64,000 bases of DNA, from assembly GCA_015066935.1 (NCBI GenBank), contig SVNK01000001.1, positions 196,400-260,399 of the forward strand, written 5' to 3'. Below, in pieces: positions 1 to 9,761 of this stretch (position 1 is its first letter; every line of letters starts with the position of its first letter). This DNA comes from Ruminococcus sp. Lineage in GTDB: Bacteria > Bacillota > Clostridia > Oscillospirales > Ruminococcaceae. A program made the translations under genes and the position numbers. The notes below the pieces were generated by a model. The model was not told where the DNA came from, searched no databases, and saw nothing but the letters and a program-made list of their open reading frames with translations.

Positions 1-212
<212 letters not shown>

Positions 213-320
213 TTACTCCTTTAATTTTATAATATTTATTTAAACCGTCAGCCGTTAGTCTGTCTACAGATGAAGTCTGAAGGCTAAAAGCTGAAAGCTA
301 ATGGCTATTTTGCTGTTGTT

Positions 321-821
321 TCAGGGGATGGTATTAAGACAATTTTCGCCTCTTTCAATTGCAACAAGTCCCGTTCGGCACATCTCCATGATTCCGTAGG
401 GTTTGAGGAGGTCGATAAAAGCGTCGATTTTGGACGTTTCACCTGTAAGCTCACAGGTGACAGCCGTTGTTGAGTAGTCAACAATCTTGGAACGGAAAAT
501 CTCAACAGCGGTCATAATGTCCTGACGTGATTCGGGCTTGTTTCTCACCTTTATGAGAAGCAGTTCACGGATAACTGTTTCGTGAGGGTCAAGAACCTCG
601 ACCTCTCTTACATCATGGAGCTTTTTAAGCTGCTGGAATATACGCTCCTTGATTTCCTCGTCGCCGTGGAAAGCGATGGTGATGCGTGAGAAGCTGCTTG
701 ATTCGGTCTCGCCCACGGTAAGGCTGTCGATATTGAAGCCACGCCTCGTGAACATCCCCGATACCCTTGAGAGAACACCCGCAACATTCGATACGATTAC
801 GCCGATAACATACTGTTTCAT
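321..821 (-). CDS. ilvN: Acetolactate synthase small (regulatory) subunit
   Basis: ACT domain N-terminus VIVSNVAGVLSRVSGMFTRRGFNIDSLTVG; adjacent to ilvB. Confidence 0.96.
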   Translation of the reverse strand: MKQYVIGVIVSNVAGVLSRVSGMFTRRGFNIDSLTVGETESSSFSRITIAFHGDEEIKERIFQQLKKLHDVREVEVLDPHETVIRELLLIKVRNKPESRQDIMTAVEIFRSKIVDYSTTAVTCELTGETSKIDAFIDLLKPYGIMEMCRTGLVAIERGENCLNTIP

Positions 822-830
822 GTTCTCACC

Positions 831-2585
831 TCACTTTATATCCGTAATGATATTGTCGATTGAACCGCCCGGAGGAAGCATCGGAAGCACGAATTCGTTG
901 CAGTCAACAACGCAGTCTATGACGCATACCTCTCCGCACGAGAAAGCCTCCTGAGCCGCTTTTTCAAGCTCATCGGCAGTTGTACAGCGTATGCCCTTCG
1001 CACCGAATGCCTCGGCAAGCTTCACGAAATCGGTCTTTCTTCCGAGAGTTGTATTTGAGTAGTGCCTGTCGAAGAAGAGCGTCTGCCACTGACGTACCAT
1101 GCCCAGAACTCCATTGTTCAGAAGCACGATTACAATGGGTAGCTTCTCCGAAACAACCGTTGCAAGCTCATTAAGGTTCATACCGAAGCTGCCGTCGCCC
1201 GTAAAGAGAACCGCAGTCTTTTCGGTTGCCACAGCCGAACCGATGGCTGCTCCCAGACCATATCCCATTGTTCCCAGACCACCGCTTGTGAGGAAGGTTC
1301 TCGGCTTTTTCAGGGGATAACGCTGAGCCGTCCACATCTGATGCTGACCCACGTCCGTCGAAATTACGGCGTCCTCGGGAGCATACTTTCCTATGATGTC
1401 GATTATTGCATAGGGACTGAGTCGCTTTTCCGCAGGAATCCCAGCCATTGAACAGGGAGCTGTACAGTTTCCGCAGTCCTTTTCGTGGGAGTGAGCCGCT
1501 GCACTGAGCTTCTCCTCCTCTTCCTTCCTGAGAACGGCAATACGCTCGCTCCAGACAGGATGCTTCTTCTCGTCAACCATTGCGGTAAGACGTTCCAGAG
1601 CTTCCTTTATATCGCCTCTCACGGCGAGGTCGGCACCTATATTCTTATGAAGTTCCGCACCGTCGATGTCGATATGGATGATGCGGAAGTTCTTGGCATA
1701 ACGCTGTTTATTTCCCGTAGCTCTGTCGCTGAAACGCACTCCGAGGGCGATTACGAGGTCTGCCTCGTCCTGAGCCATCGAGGAAGCATAGTGACCATGC
1801 ATTCCCTGCATTCCGAGGAATCTCGGGTGGTCTGAGGGGACGGCTGAAAGTCCCATAAGCGAGCATCCCATGGGCGAATCAATCTTCTCGGCAAGCGCAG
1901 TAAGCTCCTTTGAAGCCTTGCCCGAAATTACTCCTCCGCCGAAGTAGATATACGGTCTTTCGCAGCTGTTGATGAGCTTTGCAGCCTCTCTGAGCTTGTC
2001 GTCGTCAGCCAGACTCAGCGGCAACGGAATCACGGGCTGTGCCTTTGCGGTAAACTCGGTTTTCGCAATCTGCACATCCTTCGGTATATCCACCAGAACA
2101 GGTCCGGGACGTCCCGATTTTGCGATTTTGAACGCTGTTCTGAGCGTATCGGCAAGCTCTTCGATATTCTTGACGATGAAGTTATGCTTTGTAACGGGCA
2201 TGGTAATGCCTACGATGTCAACCTCCTGAAAGCTGTCACGACCGATGAGGTCACAGGGGACGTTTCCCGTAATTGCGACCATGGGTACGGAATCGAGGAA
2301 AGCCGTAGCTATTCCCGTAACGAGGTTTGTGGCTCCGGGACCCGATGTGGCGATTACAACGCCGACCTTTCCCGTAGCTCTTGCATAGCCGTCGGCAGCA
2401 TGGGAAGCTCCCTGTTCGTGAGCCGCAAGAACGTGTCTGATGCGGTCACGGCAGAGGTAAAGCTCGTCAAAAAGGTTGATGACCTGACCTCCCGGATAGC
2501 CGAAAACGGTATCAACACCCTGTTCGATAAGGGTTTCAACAACGATTTTTGCACCTGATATTTCCATAGCACTTGTCCTTTTCAT
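831..2585 (-). CDS. ilvB: Acetolactate synthase large (catalytic) subunit
   Basis: ThDP enzyme: VFGYPGGQVINLFDEL, HEQGASHAADGYARATGKVGV, GDGSFGMNLNELATVV. Confidence 0.97.
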   Translation of the reverse strand: MKRTSAMEISGAKIVVETLIEQGVDTVFGYPGGQVINLFDELYLCRDRIRHVLAAHEQGASHAADGYARATGKVGVVIATSGPGATNLVTGIATAFLDSVPMVAITGNVPCDLIGRDSFQEVDIVGITMPVTKHNFIVKNIEELADTLRTAFKIAKSGRPGPVLVDIPKDVQIAKTEFTAKAQPVIPLPLSLADDDKLREAAKLINSCERPYIYFGGGVISGKASKELTALAEKIDSPMGCSLMGLSAVPSDHPRFLGMQGMHGHYASSMAQDEADLVIALGVRFSDRATGNKQRYAKNFRIIHIDIDGAELHKNIGADLAVRGDIKEALERLTAMVDEKKHPVWSERIAVLRKEEEEKLSAAAHSHEKDCGNCTAPCSMAGIPAEKRLSPYAIIDIIGKYAPEDAVISTDVGQHQMWTAQRYPLKKPRTFLTSGGLGTMGYGLGAAIGSAVATEKTAVLFTGDGSFGMNLNELATVVSEKLPIVIVLLNNGVLGMVRQWQTLFFDRHYSNTTLGRKTDFVKLAEAFGAKGIRCTTADELEKAAQEAFSCGEVCVIDCVVDCNEFVLPMLPPGGSIDNIITDIK

Positions 2586-2602
2586 GTTTAAATTTATAAA
2601 CT

Positions 2603-2632
2603 AAAAGCCCCCGACATTCTGCCGAGGGCTTG
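2603..2632 (-). terminator. Attenuator terminator hairpin upstream of ilvB
   Basis: Minus strand AAGCCCTCG-GCAGAATGT-CGGGGGCTT followed by TTT; loop GGCAGAATG complementary to CATTCTGCC in the leader ORF. Confidence 0.65.
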
Positions 2633-2658
2633 AATCTGCTTTACGGATAAAATGATAA

Positions 2659-2769
2659 TCAGAAATCCGGAGACTCAAAGTTGCTTTTGGCAGAATGAAA
2701 CTGACGGCAGCCGACTGTGACTGCGCCGATAATGACTATTCCGTTTATGGAAGTCATAATTGTTCTCAT
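2659..2769 (-). CDS. Putative ilvBN leader peptide MRTIMTSINGIVIIGAVTVGCRQFHSAKSNFESPDF
   Basis: ATG with AAAGGAG RBS, Ile/Val-rich N-terminal half, located between a -10-like TATAAT and an attenuator hairpin before ilvB. Confidence 0.6.
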   Translation of the reverse strand: MRTIMTSINGIVIIGAVTVGCRQFHSAKSNFESPDF

Positions 2770-2950
2770 CAGGCTTAACTCCTTTGATTTCTCTTGGATA
2801 CTGCTACTTATTATAATATCACTTTATATCAACAAAATCAATAAGGAGAGAATTTATTTATAACATTTTCGCTGCATTTCGTTATAATGTATAAGCAGAC
2901 CATTATTCCTGCGTCGGATTTGGTGCGATTTCACAAGTACGGTCTGTGTC

Positions 2951-4615
2951 TCAAACGCCCTTTATAAGGTTATTTACCGCACTCACAAGCGCCTTTATCG
3001 ACGACATGATAATATCATTGTCGATACCTGTTCCCCAGAAGCTTCGTCCGTCGTCCGAAAGAACCTCCACGTAAGACACAGCCTTCGAACCTGAACCGAC
3101 TTCGAGTGCGTGTTCGGTATAGGTGTTGATGCTGTAATTTATGCCCGTGTATGAGCGTATTGCGTTGCTCACAGCGTCAAGACGTCCGTTGCCGCTGTCG
3201 GACGCAGCAGCCTTTCTGCCGTTGAAAACAAGCGAAACTGTTGCTTCTATGCCGTTGTTCTGGACGTAGTGTGTTCCCGTAACCTCAAGCGGAGAGGTGA
3301 TGTCCACGAAATGCGTTCTGAAAATATCGTAAACCTCGTCGGGGAGAAGCTCCTTGTGCTTGCGGTCGGAGACGCTCTTCACAAGGTATCCCACAACCTC
3401 GCTCATCTTCTTCGGGAGACTGTATCCGAAACGTGTCTCAAGAATATAGCCGATTCCACCCTTGCCCGACTGACTGTTGATGCGGATAACATCAGCTTCG
3501 TATTCTCTGCCGATGTCTGTCGGGTCGATGGGAAGATATGGGACTGTCCAGTGGGCGGTGTGTCCCTCGTCACGCCACTTCATTCCCTTTGCGATGGCGT
3601 CCTGATGAGAACCGCTGAATGCCGCAAATACAAGCTTTCCGCTGTATGGCTGACGCTCGTTGACAGTCATCCGTGTAACCTTCGTGTAAAGCTCGGCAAT
3701 CGACGGAATATCGCTGAAATCAAGCATCGGGTCGATACCCTGAGAGTACATATTCATGGCGATTGTGATAATGTCGGCATTACCTGTACGCTCACCGTTT
3801 CCGAAGAGAGTTCCCTCAACACGGTCGGCACCTGCAAGGAGTCCCATTTCCGTATCGGCAATCGCACATCCACGGTCGTTATGCGGATGAAGCGATACTA
3901 TCACGTTTTCACGGTATTTCAGGTTCTCGCACATGAACTCGACCTGATTTGCGTAGACGTGAGGCATCGAAAGCTGTACCGTAACGGGAAGATTTATGAT
4001 AACCTTGTCGTCGGCGGTCGGCTGCCACACGTCAAGCACGGCGTTGCAGACCTCCAGTGCAAATTCAGGTTCTGTACCCGTGAAGCTTTCGGGAGAGTAC
4101 TCAAAACGGAAGTTCCCCTCGTACTTTTCACGATATTCCTTGCAGAGCTTCGCACCTGCAACGGCGATGTCGATTATTTCCTGCTTGTTTTTGCGGAAAA
4201 CCTGTTCACGCTGAGCAACAGACGTTGAATTGTAAAGGTGGACCACTGCGTTTTTGCAGCCTCTCAGCGCCTCGAAGGTCTTTTCGATGATGTGCTCACG
4301 TGACTGCGTGAGAACCTGTATCGACACATCATCGGGAATGAGTCCCTGTTCGATAAGGGTGCGGCAGAAGTCGTATTCCGTTTCCGAAGCGGCAGGAAAT
4401 CCTATTTCAATCTCCTTGAAGCCGATTCTGACCAGCTCTGCGAAGAATTCAAGCTTTTCTCCGAGACTCATAGGCGTGATAAGTGCCTGATTGCCGTCTC
4501 TGAGGTCAACGCTGCACCATGCGGGAGCTTTTTCAATATAGGACTTTTTCATCCAGTTTCCCGAGGATTTCGGTGCTTCAAAGAATTGTCTTGTGTATTT
4601 CTGAATATTTTTCAT
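2951..4615 (-). CDS. leuA: 2-isopropylmalate synthase (long LeuA form)
   Basis: MKNIQKYTRQFFEAPKSSGNWMKKSYIEKAPAWCSVDLRDGNQALITPM; C-terminal regulatory domain. Start placed at 4615 because the upstream ORF extension reads through the T-box leader. Confidence 0.95.
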   Translation of the reverse strand: MKNIQKYTRQFFEAPKSSGNWMKKSYIEKAPAWCSVDLRDGNQALITPMSLGEKLEFFAELVRIGFKEIEIGFPAASETEYDFCRTLIEQGLIPDDVSIQVLTQSREHIIEKTFEALRGCKNAVVHLYNSTSVAQREQVFRKNKQEIIDIAVAGAKLCKEYREKYEGNFRFEYSPESFTGTEPEFALEVCNAVLDVWQPTADDKVIINLPVTVQLSMPHVYANQVEFMCENLKYRENVIVSLHPHNDRGCAIADTEMGLLAGADRVEGTLFGNGERTGNADIITIAMNMYSQGIDPMLDFSDIPSIAELYTKVTRMTVNERQPYSGKLVFAAFSGSHQDAIAKGMKWRDEGHTAHWTVPYLPIDPTDIGREYEADVIRINSQSGKGGIGYILETRFGYSLPKKMSEVVGYLVKSVSDRKHKELLPDEVYDIFRTHFVDITSPLEVTGTHYVQNNGIEATVSLVFNGRKAAASDSGNGRLDAVSNAIRSYTGINYSINTYTEHALEVGSGSKAVSYVEVLSDDGRSFWGTGIDNDIIMSSIKALVSAVNNLIKGV

Positions 4616-4639
4616 AGGTGTTACCTCCTTAAGCAGGCT

Positions 4640-4915
4640 CTGTGCATAGGCAATAAAAAAGCTCCTCCATGCACAGGCATGGAGGAGACGAAGCTTTGTG
4701 TATACTCCGTGGTACCACTCCTCTTGATGACATAAATCACCCACTCATCTGCGTCCTACTAACGCATATCTCTGTAACGGGAGAACCCGTTCAAGCCTGA
4801 TTATCCGCACTCCTGCGGTTTTCAGCCGACTGCTCCGGGATGAGCTATGGCCTGTTCCGATTTACTGCCTTTCACCAAACGGCAGCTCTCTGTGAAACTC
4901 GGGAGAGGTTTTATT
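4640..4915 (-). promoter_or_regulatory. T-box leader (probably tRNA-Leu responsive) of leuA
   Basis: Minus strand AGAGAGCTGCCG...GGTGAAAGGCAG, GAGTGGTACCACGGAGT (T-box) and terminator CTCCTCCATGCCTGTGCATGGAGGAGCTTTTTT. Candidate specifier CUC at 4842-4844. Confidence 0.9.
4653..4687 (-). terminator. T-box leader terminator
   Basis: CTCCTCCATGC/GCATGGAGGAG stem followed by T6. Confidence 0.85.
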
Positions 4916-5099
4916 TCCCTTCATCGCATTTAACGCTTTTATTATATTACTCTTTTTTGCCGTTGTCAAGTGCTGAAAGTGATTTTTGGTTATTTTCAAC
5001 AAAACTCCTCATAACAAAACAGCTGCAAAGGATATACCCTTACAGCCGCTTTGCGTACAGTGTTAAAGAGAAATAAAAAATAGGGAAGGTGGTATGTAA

Positions 5100-8000
5100 T
5101 CAGCCGAGCTTTGTGCCGCCGCTGAGCGTGCCGCCGTAAGCTGCCGACTGAGTATCATCAATTGTCTGGAAGTATGTGGAACCGCTGAGAGTTCCGCCTG
5201 TGTAGAAGCTTCCTGAAGCTCCCGAGCCGCCTGCCTTGAAATTGCTGACGCTCTTGCCTGCAATAAACGACACGATTACCTGATTATTGCTGCCGACAAG
5301 AGAGATTCTCGTGCCCTTCGAAGCAGAACCTGTCGCACTTACGGACGCTGTGAGACTTCCGCCTCCCATTCCGCCAAAGCCGCCGCCCATGCCGCCTGAG
5401 CCTGTATTTTCAACCCAGATGCCGCCTGTACAGCTCTTGGTACCGTCGCAGTCGAAGGCTTCGCTGCCGTTTGTAACGGCAAAACCGCCCGAAATTGTGA
5501 GACTTCCGTTTGAATCAAAGCCGTCATGGTCGCCGTCGGCAACATTCACAAGAGCGAATCCGCCCTTGATTTCAAGGGAATAATTTCCGCCGCCTGTCTG
5601 CATATTTCCGGGACGCCAGCCGCCGTTATTGTTGTTGCCTGAGCCGTCCGCACCGCCTGCCGCATTGTAGCCGTCGTCGGTGGTATTGCAGATGACTGTT
5701 CCGCTGTTCTGGACAATATTGAGTCCCTCGATGCCCTCGTAGCCCTTTGATACGATGATTGTAACGTCGTCGTAGGAATTTGCCGAACCTTGTCCGATTG
5801 TAACGTTGTGGTCGGAGTGGACGCCGTCGTCAGCTGTTGCGAGCTTCATAGCACCGCCGAGAAGCTTCATATCACCGCCGCAGTGGATAGCGTCGTCCGA
5901 GGAATCAACTGTGATATTTCCGCCGTTAACGGTTATATCACCGACGCTCTGCCATGTTGTGCCTGCCGAGTCGTAGAGTCCGACAGCCTTGATGCCCTTT
6001 GCGGAAACGTCGGGAGACGATGTGGACGTACTGCCGCCCCAGCCGCCTGTATTGCCCGAAACTGTTCCCGAAAAGCCTGAGCCTTCGTATGTGAAGATGT
6101 CGAGGTCGCCGCCGTTGATAACGACGCTCTGTTCGGCCTGAATACCGTCCGCATGGGAGTTTATGTCAAGCGTACCGCCGTTGATTGTGACGTTTCCATA
6201 AACCTTGTCAGCCGTTGAAGCGTCAGTACCCGTGGACTTTATTCCGTCGCCCTGAGTCGTATTGACGGTGAGCTTCAGCGACGAAAAGTCCGTATCTGCG
6301 GCATTTCCGACAGTTACACTGTCCTTGCTTCTGATTCCGTCGTCAGCGGCATTGACTGTTATATTGCCGTTATAGATTTTGAGGTCGTTCTTGCATACGA
6401 TGCCGTCCGTGACATTTCCGTTTACCGTGAGAGTGCCTGAACCCTTGAATTTAAGGTCGTCCTTTGAGAACACGGCACCCTCTACGGTCACGGTTTCGCC
6501 GTCACTGTTCGTATAGCTTTCGGTATGTGCAGTACCGTCAGAGATTATATTTACAGTGCCGCCTTTTGCGATTATCTGAACCTCGTCGCCTATGGATTTT
6601 ACGTATATCGGAGATGTGGAGCTGTTTGAGATGTCAGCGCCCGTGAGTTCAAGCTCAACAACGCCGTCGGGATAGGCAGTCTTGTCAACGTCAACAAGAA
6701 TCTGAACGTCCTTGGCATTGCCCGAAACAGCGAATGTTGCAGGCTGCGAGATTGTAAGCTTTCCGCTGTCTGCCGAAGCAACGGTTTCGGGAGCGTTGGT
6801 GCTGATTGACGAGCCGCTGAGAGTTATGCTGTAGCCGTCAGATGTTGAGGGTGTATCAGCAGGAGGAACTGCCGCCGATGGATTAACCTCGTTGAATGTA
6901 TTGACAGCACCCGAAACAGTGAACTTGAAGCTGTTTCCGCTGTGCTGAACAGCAGAGCCGTTTGAAACATTTGTCAGACTGATTTCCTTGCCTGTTGTAT
7001 AGTCGGGAGAGCTGAGAAGAACGTACTTATACTTCTTTGTAAACTCAAATCCGCCGAAGGAGTTTGCCTTCTTCCAGCAGCCGTCGGAGTTTGCGGAGTC
7101 GTCAACACAGTTGAGGATGAGCGTACCCTGAGTTGTACCCGTCATGAGAGTTGTATCAACCTGATTATCCGTAGCTGTAGCCGCAACCTTGCCGCCTGTG
7201 ATGTTCAGACCTGTTGCCGCTGTAAGACCTCTGTCGCCGCCTGCCGTGAGAGTACCGCCCGAAATGTCGATTGTAGTACCTGCCTGAACAGCGTCGTTGC
7301 CTGCCTTGACTGTGACTGTACCGCCCTCGATTGCAACGTCGCCCTTTGAGGACTTCAGACCGTCGCCCTCAGCGTCGATATTCAGAACAGCCGTATCCTT
7401 TACGGTTACGGAGGTCTTTCCGTTAACGCCGCTTGTCTCGTCAACATCATTGAGAGCGTCGATATTGATTGTGCCGCCTGTGAACTTTATATCATTGTTG
7501 CAGACAACTGCGTCCTGAGTATTTGCGGTAATTGTGAGGACTCCCGTACCAAGGTCGCCGCCCTTGAATGTAATGTCGTCCTTTGCCTCGATAACGGCAG
7601 CAGCTATCCAGTCTCCTGCGTAGGCTGTATCGCCGTCGGAGATTGTATTTTCTGTGCCGTCCACGATATTTATCGACGTATTTTCAGCGTTTTCAATGTA
7701 GATTGCAGGAGCACTCTTACCCGTAATGCTCACGCCGCTGAGGAAGATTTTCACTGTTTCGGGGTCGGCAGCTTCATCAGGAATATTAACGTGAATCTGA
7801 CCGTCGTCGAGTGTACCGTCGATAACGAAAGTACCCGAATGGCTGATTGTCACGGTTGTTCCGTTGACCTCGGCATACTCTCCCTCAACTTCGATTGAAG
7901 TTCCCTTGAGGTGGATTAGTGTTTCGGAAGTGACGGGAGGCTCAACCGCAGACCACGATTCGGGAAGCTCATTTATAGTTCCCAGCAGATATTTCTGGAT

Positions 8001-8291
8001 TGAAAGAGCGTCCTTTGTGGTGACTCCGTCACCTCTGTCGCAGACATCGGCGTTTTCGAGTCCCTTTTCGGTGATTCCCAGTTCAGCGCCGACTCCGTAT
8101 TTTGTGGGGTTAGCCTTGTACTGCATAATGAGTACGGCATCGGCAAGATTCACTTTTCCGTCGCAGTTTGCGTCGCCGTAGGCTGCACTGTCAGCAGCCG
8201 CAGTGCTGAACATCGTCACAGGCACTGCCGATGACGCTATCAGAAGTGACGAGATTCCTGCCAGTATTTTTTTCGTATAAGAATTTTTCAT
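5100..8291 (-). CDS. Secreted dockerin protein with two Cthe_2159-like carbohydrate-binding (beta-helix) regions
   Basis: Signal peptide; N-terminal dockerin YGDANCDGKVNLADAVLIMQYKANPTKYG...NADVCDRGDGVTTKDALSIQKYLLG; tandem halves 'GTFVIDGTLDDGQIHVNI..' and 'ATFAVSGNAKDVQILVDV..'; repeated DDGIRSKDSV / GDGIKS rungs. Confidence 0.85.
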   Translation of the reverse strand: MKNSYTKKILAGISSLLIASSAVPVTMFSTAAADSAAYGDANCDGKVNLADAVLIMQYKANPTKYGVGAELGITEKGLENADVCDRGDGVTTKDALSIQKYLLGTINELPESWSAVEPPVTSETLIHLKGTSIEVEGEYAEVNGTTVTISHSGTFVIDGTLDDGQIHVNIPDEAADPETVKIFLSGVSITGKSAPAIYIENAENTSINIVDGTENTISDGDTAYAGDWIAAAVIEAKDDITFKGGDLGTGVLTITANTQDAVVCNNDIKFTGGTINIDALNDVDETSGVNGKTSVTVKDTAVLNIDAEGDGLKSSKGDVAIEGGTVTVKAGNDAVQAGTTIDISGGTLTAGGDRGLTAATGLNITGGKVAATATDNQVDTTLMTGTTQGTLILNCVDDSANSDGCWKKANSFGGFEFTKKYKYVLLSSPDYTTGKEISLTNVSNGSAVQHSGNSFKFTVSGAVNTFNEVNPSAAVPPADTPSTSDGYSITLSGSSISTNAPETVASADSGKLTISQPATFAVSGNAKDVQILVDVDKTAYPDGVVELELTGADISNSSTSPIYVKSIGDEVQIIAKGGTVNIISDGTAHTESYTNSDGETVTVEGAVFSKDDLKFKGSGTLTVNGNVTDGIVCKNDLKIYNGNITVNAADDGIRSKDSVTVGNAADTDFSSLKLTVNTTQGDGIKSTGTDASTADKVYGNVTINGGTLDINSHADGIQAEQSVVINGGDLDIFTYEGSGFSGTVSGNTGGWGGSTSTSSPDVSAKGIKAVGLYDSAGTTWQSVGDITVNGGNITVDSSDDAIHCGGDMKLLGGAMKLATADDGVHSDHNVTIGQGSANSYDDVTIIVSKGYEGIEGLNIVQNSGTVICNTTDDGYNAAGGADGSGNNNNGGWRPGNMQTGGGNYSLEIKGGFALVNVADGDHDGFDSNGSLTISGGFAVTNGSEAFDCDGTKSCTGGIWVENTGSGGMGGGFGGMGGGSLTASVSATGSASKGTRISLVGSNNQVIVSFIAGKSVSNFKAGGSGASGSFYTGGTLSGSTYFQTIDDTQSAAYGGTLSGGTKLG

Positions 8292-8479
8292 AAAAATCGT
8301 CTCCTTTATAAGCCCGAATATGCTTCGGGAGCAGGGGGCTTGTTTAGTGTAACTTCATTATATTGGACAAAACTTAAAATAATCTTAATGCATATCGTAA
8401 TTTTTTGTGTATTATTATAATATTCTAACACAAACCCGTTTTTTTGTCAATCATTTTGTTCAAGTTGCGAATAAAGAAA

Positions 8480-8502
8480 CCGCATCAGACTTACCGATGC
8501 GG
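8480..8502 (-). terminator. Rho-independent terminator after acyltransferase gene
   Basis: CCGCATC...GATGCGG followed (minus strand) by TTTCTTTATT. Confidence 0.6.
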
Positions 8503-8522
8503 CTGCAAAATTAATTATTGTT

Positions 8523-9530
8523 TTAATCCGTTTTCTTTTTTCCTGTGCTTATTCTGTATAATACCAACGATACTGCCGCAGATATAAAGAATATTATAAA
8601 CGGTGCTGCATAGCCATATACTGTCTCAACAGTATTATTTTTGACTATACGCTTCATAAATACTGCCATCACGTAAATAAACATCGGATGAAGTATGTAT
8701 ATATTGGTTGACAGCTTTGAACCTGCAAAACATACTGCGTTTTTGATTTTCGATTCTTTTCCGCCTTCATAATGAAGTGCAGACAAAAAGACGCAGACAG
8801 CCATGAATGTTGTACCGATATAATGGTCTCTTGTTGTATTCAGCTCAAATCTTCCCAGCAGATAACGCTCTGCCAGAGTTACTCCCGCAAAAACGACAGA
8901 CAGAATCAATGTGTTTCGGGACTTCATTCTGATTTTATATCGGAACAGCATATCTCCGATAAGGAAATACGGCAGTCCTACGCAAAGGAAATTTCTCACC
9001 AGAATATACGGGAATGTTCTTCCCAACAGCAGGAGAGAGTATTTTCCCAGAACCAGATCCGTCAGAAGCAATATGGGAACTATCGGATACAGACATTTTC
9101 TGTCCCATTTTCTTTCGATAACAAAAACAATCAGCAGGACATACAGAATCGCACCTAAATACCATAGATGAACTCCGAATGGCGAATCATTCAGCAGAAC
9201 AAATTTCAGTATCGACTTTATGCTTAAAGCACTTCTTAAAAATGACGGCAGTGAGTCTCCGCTTAGCAAGCACTGCATTACCGAGAAAACGAAATACACT
9301 ATATTTGTCAGAACAACCAATCTGAAAATCTTTCCTATCTGCTTCAGTTCTTTTTTCTTGCTGCTTGTATTAGAATAGTAATAACCTGTTATCATGAAAA
9401 ACAACGGAACCGCTATTCTGCATATTGGTACGACAGCCTTGCCGACAATCCCGGGAAACGACGTATGAATACATACTACCATGAATGCACAGATACATTT
9501 CAGAAAATCCAACCCGTAATTTCTTTTCAC
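8523..9530 (-). CDS. Acyltransferase 3 family membrane protein
   Basis: MKRNYGLDFLKCICAFMVVCIHTSFPG..., multiple TM helices. Confidence 0.88.
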   Translation of the reverse strand: MKRNYGLDFLKCICAFMVVCIHTSFPGIVGKAVVPICRIAVPLFFMITGYYYSNTSSKKKELKQIGKIFRLVVLTNIVYFVFSVMQCLLSGDSLPSFLRSALSIKSILKFVLLNDSPFGVHLWYLGAILYVLLIVFVIERKWDRKCLYPIVPILLLTDLVLGKYSLLLLGRTFPYILVRNFLCVGLPYFLIGDMLFRYKIRMKSRNTLILSVVFAGVTLAERYLLGRFELNTTRDHYIGTTFMAVCVFLSALHYEGGKESKIKNAVCFAGSKLSTNIYILHPMFIYVMAVFMKRIVKNNTVETVYGYAAPFIIFFISAAVSLVLYRISTGKKKTD

Positions 9531-9577
9531 AATCTCATCTCCTTAAAATGAATACTATCGCTCCGCCAACTGACTCT

Positions 9578-9710
9578 TAAGGCAACACGGCACAGAACTT
9601 GTGCGGAAGATGTGAAGTCAGGTTTCATACAAAGCCCTAAGGTGGGCTTTATGCGGTGTTGCCGTAATACAAAGTCACCTCCGACACTGACGTCAGAAGT
9701 GACTTTGCTG
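9578..9710. repeat. Hairpin-dense intergenic repeat
   Basis: GGCAACAC...GTGTTGCC enclosing GCACA/TGTGC and AAAGCCC/GGGCTTT hairpins, then CAAAGTCAC..CTGACGTCAG..GTGACTTTG. Confidence 0.6.
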
Positions 9711-9761
9711 CAATTGTTTATCGCTTTCCGTTACGTACGAAACAGCTTTTTTCAACTCATA

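Noticed and set aside
3269-4228. 319-aa ORF antisense to leuA
   Set aside because: Complete overlap with a clear conserved gene; shadow ORF from codon bias.
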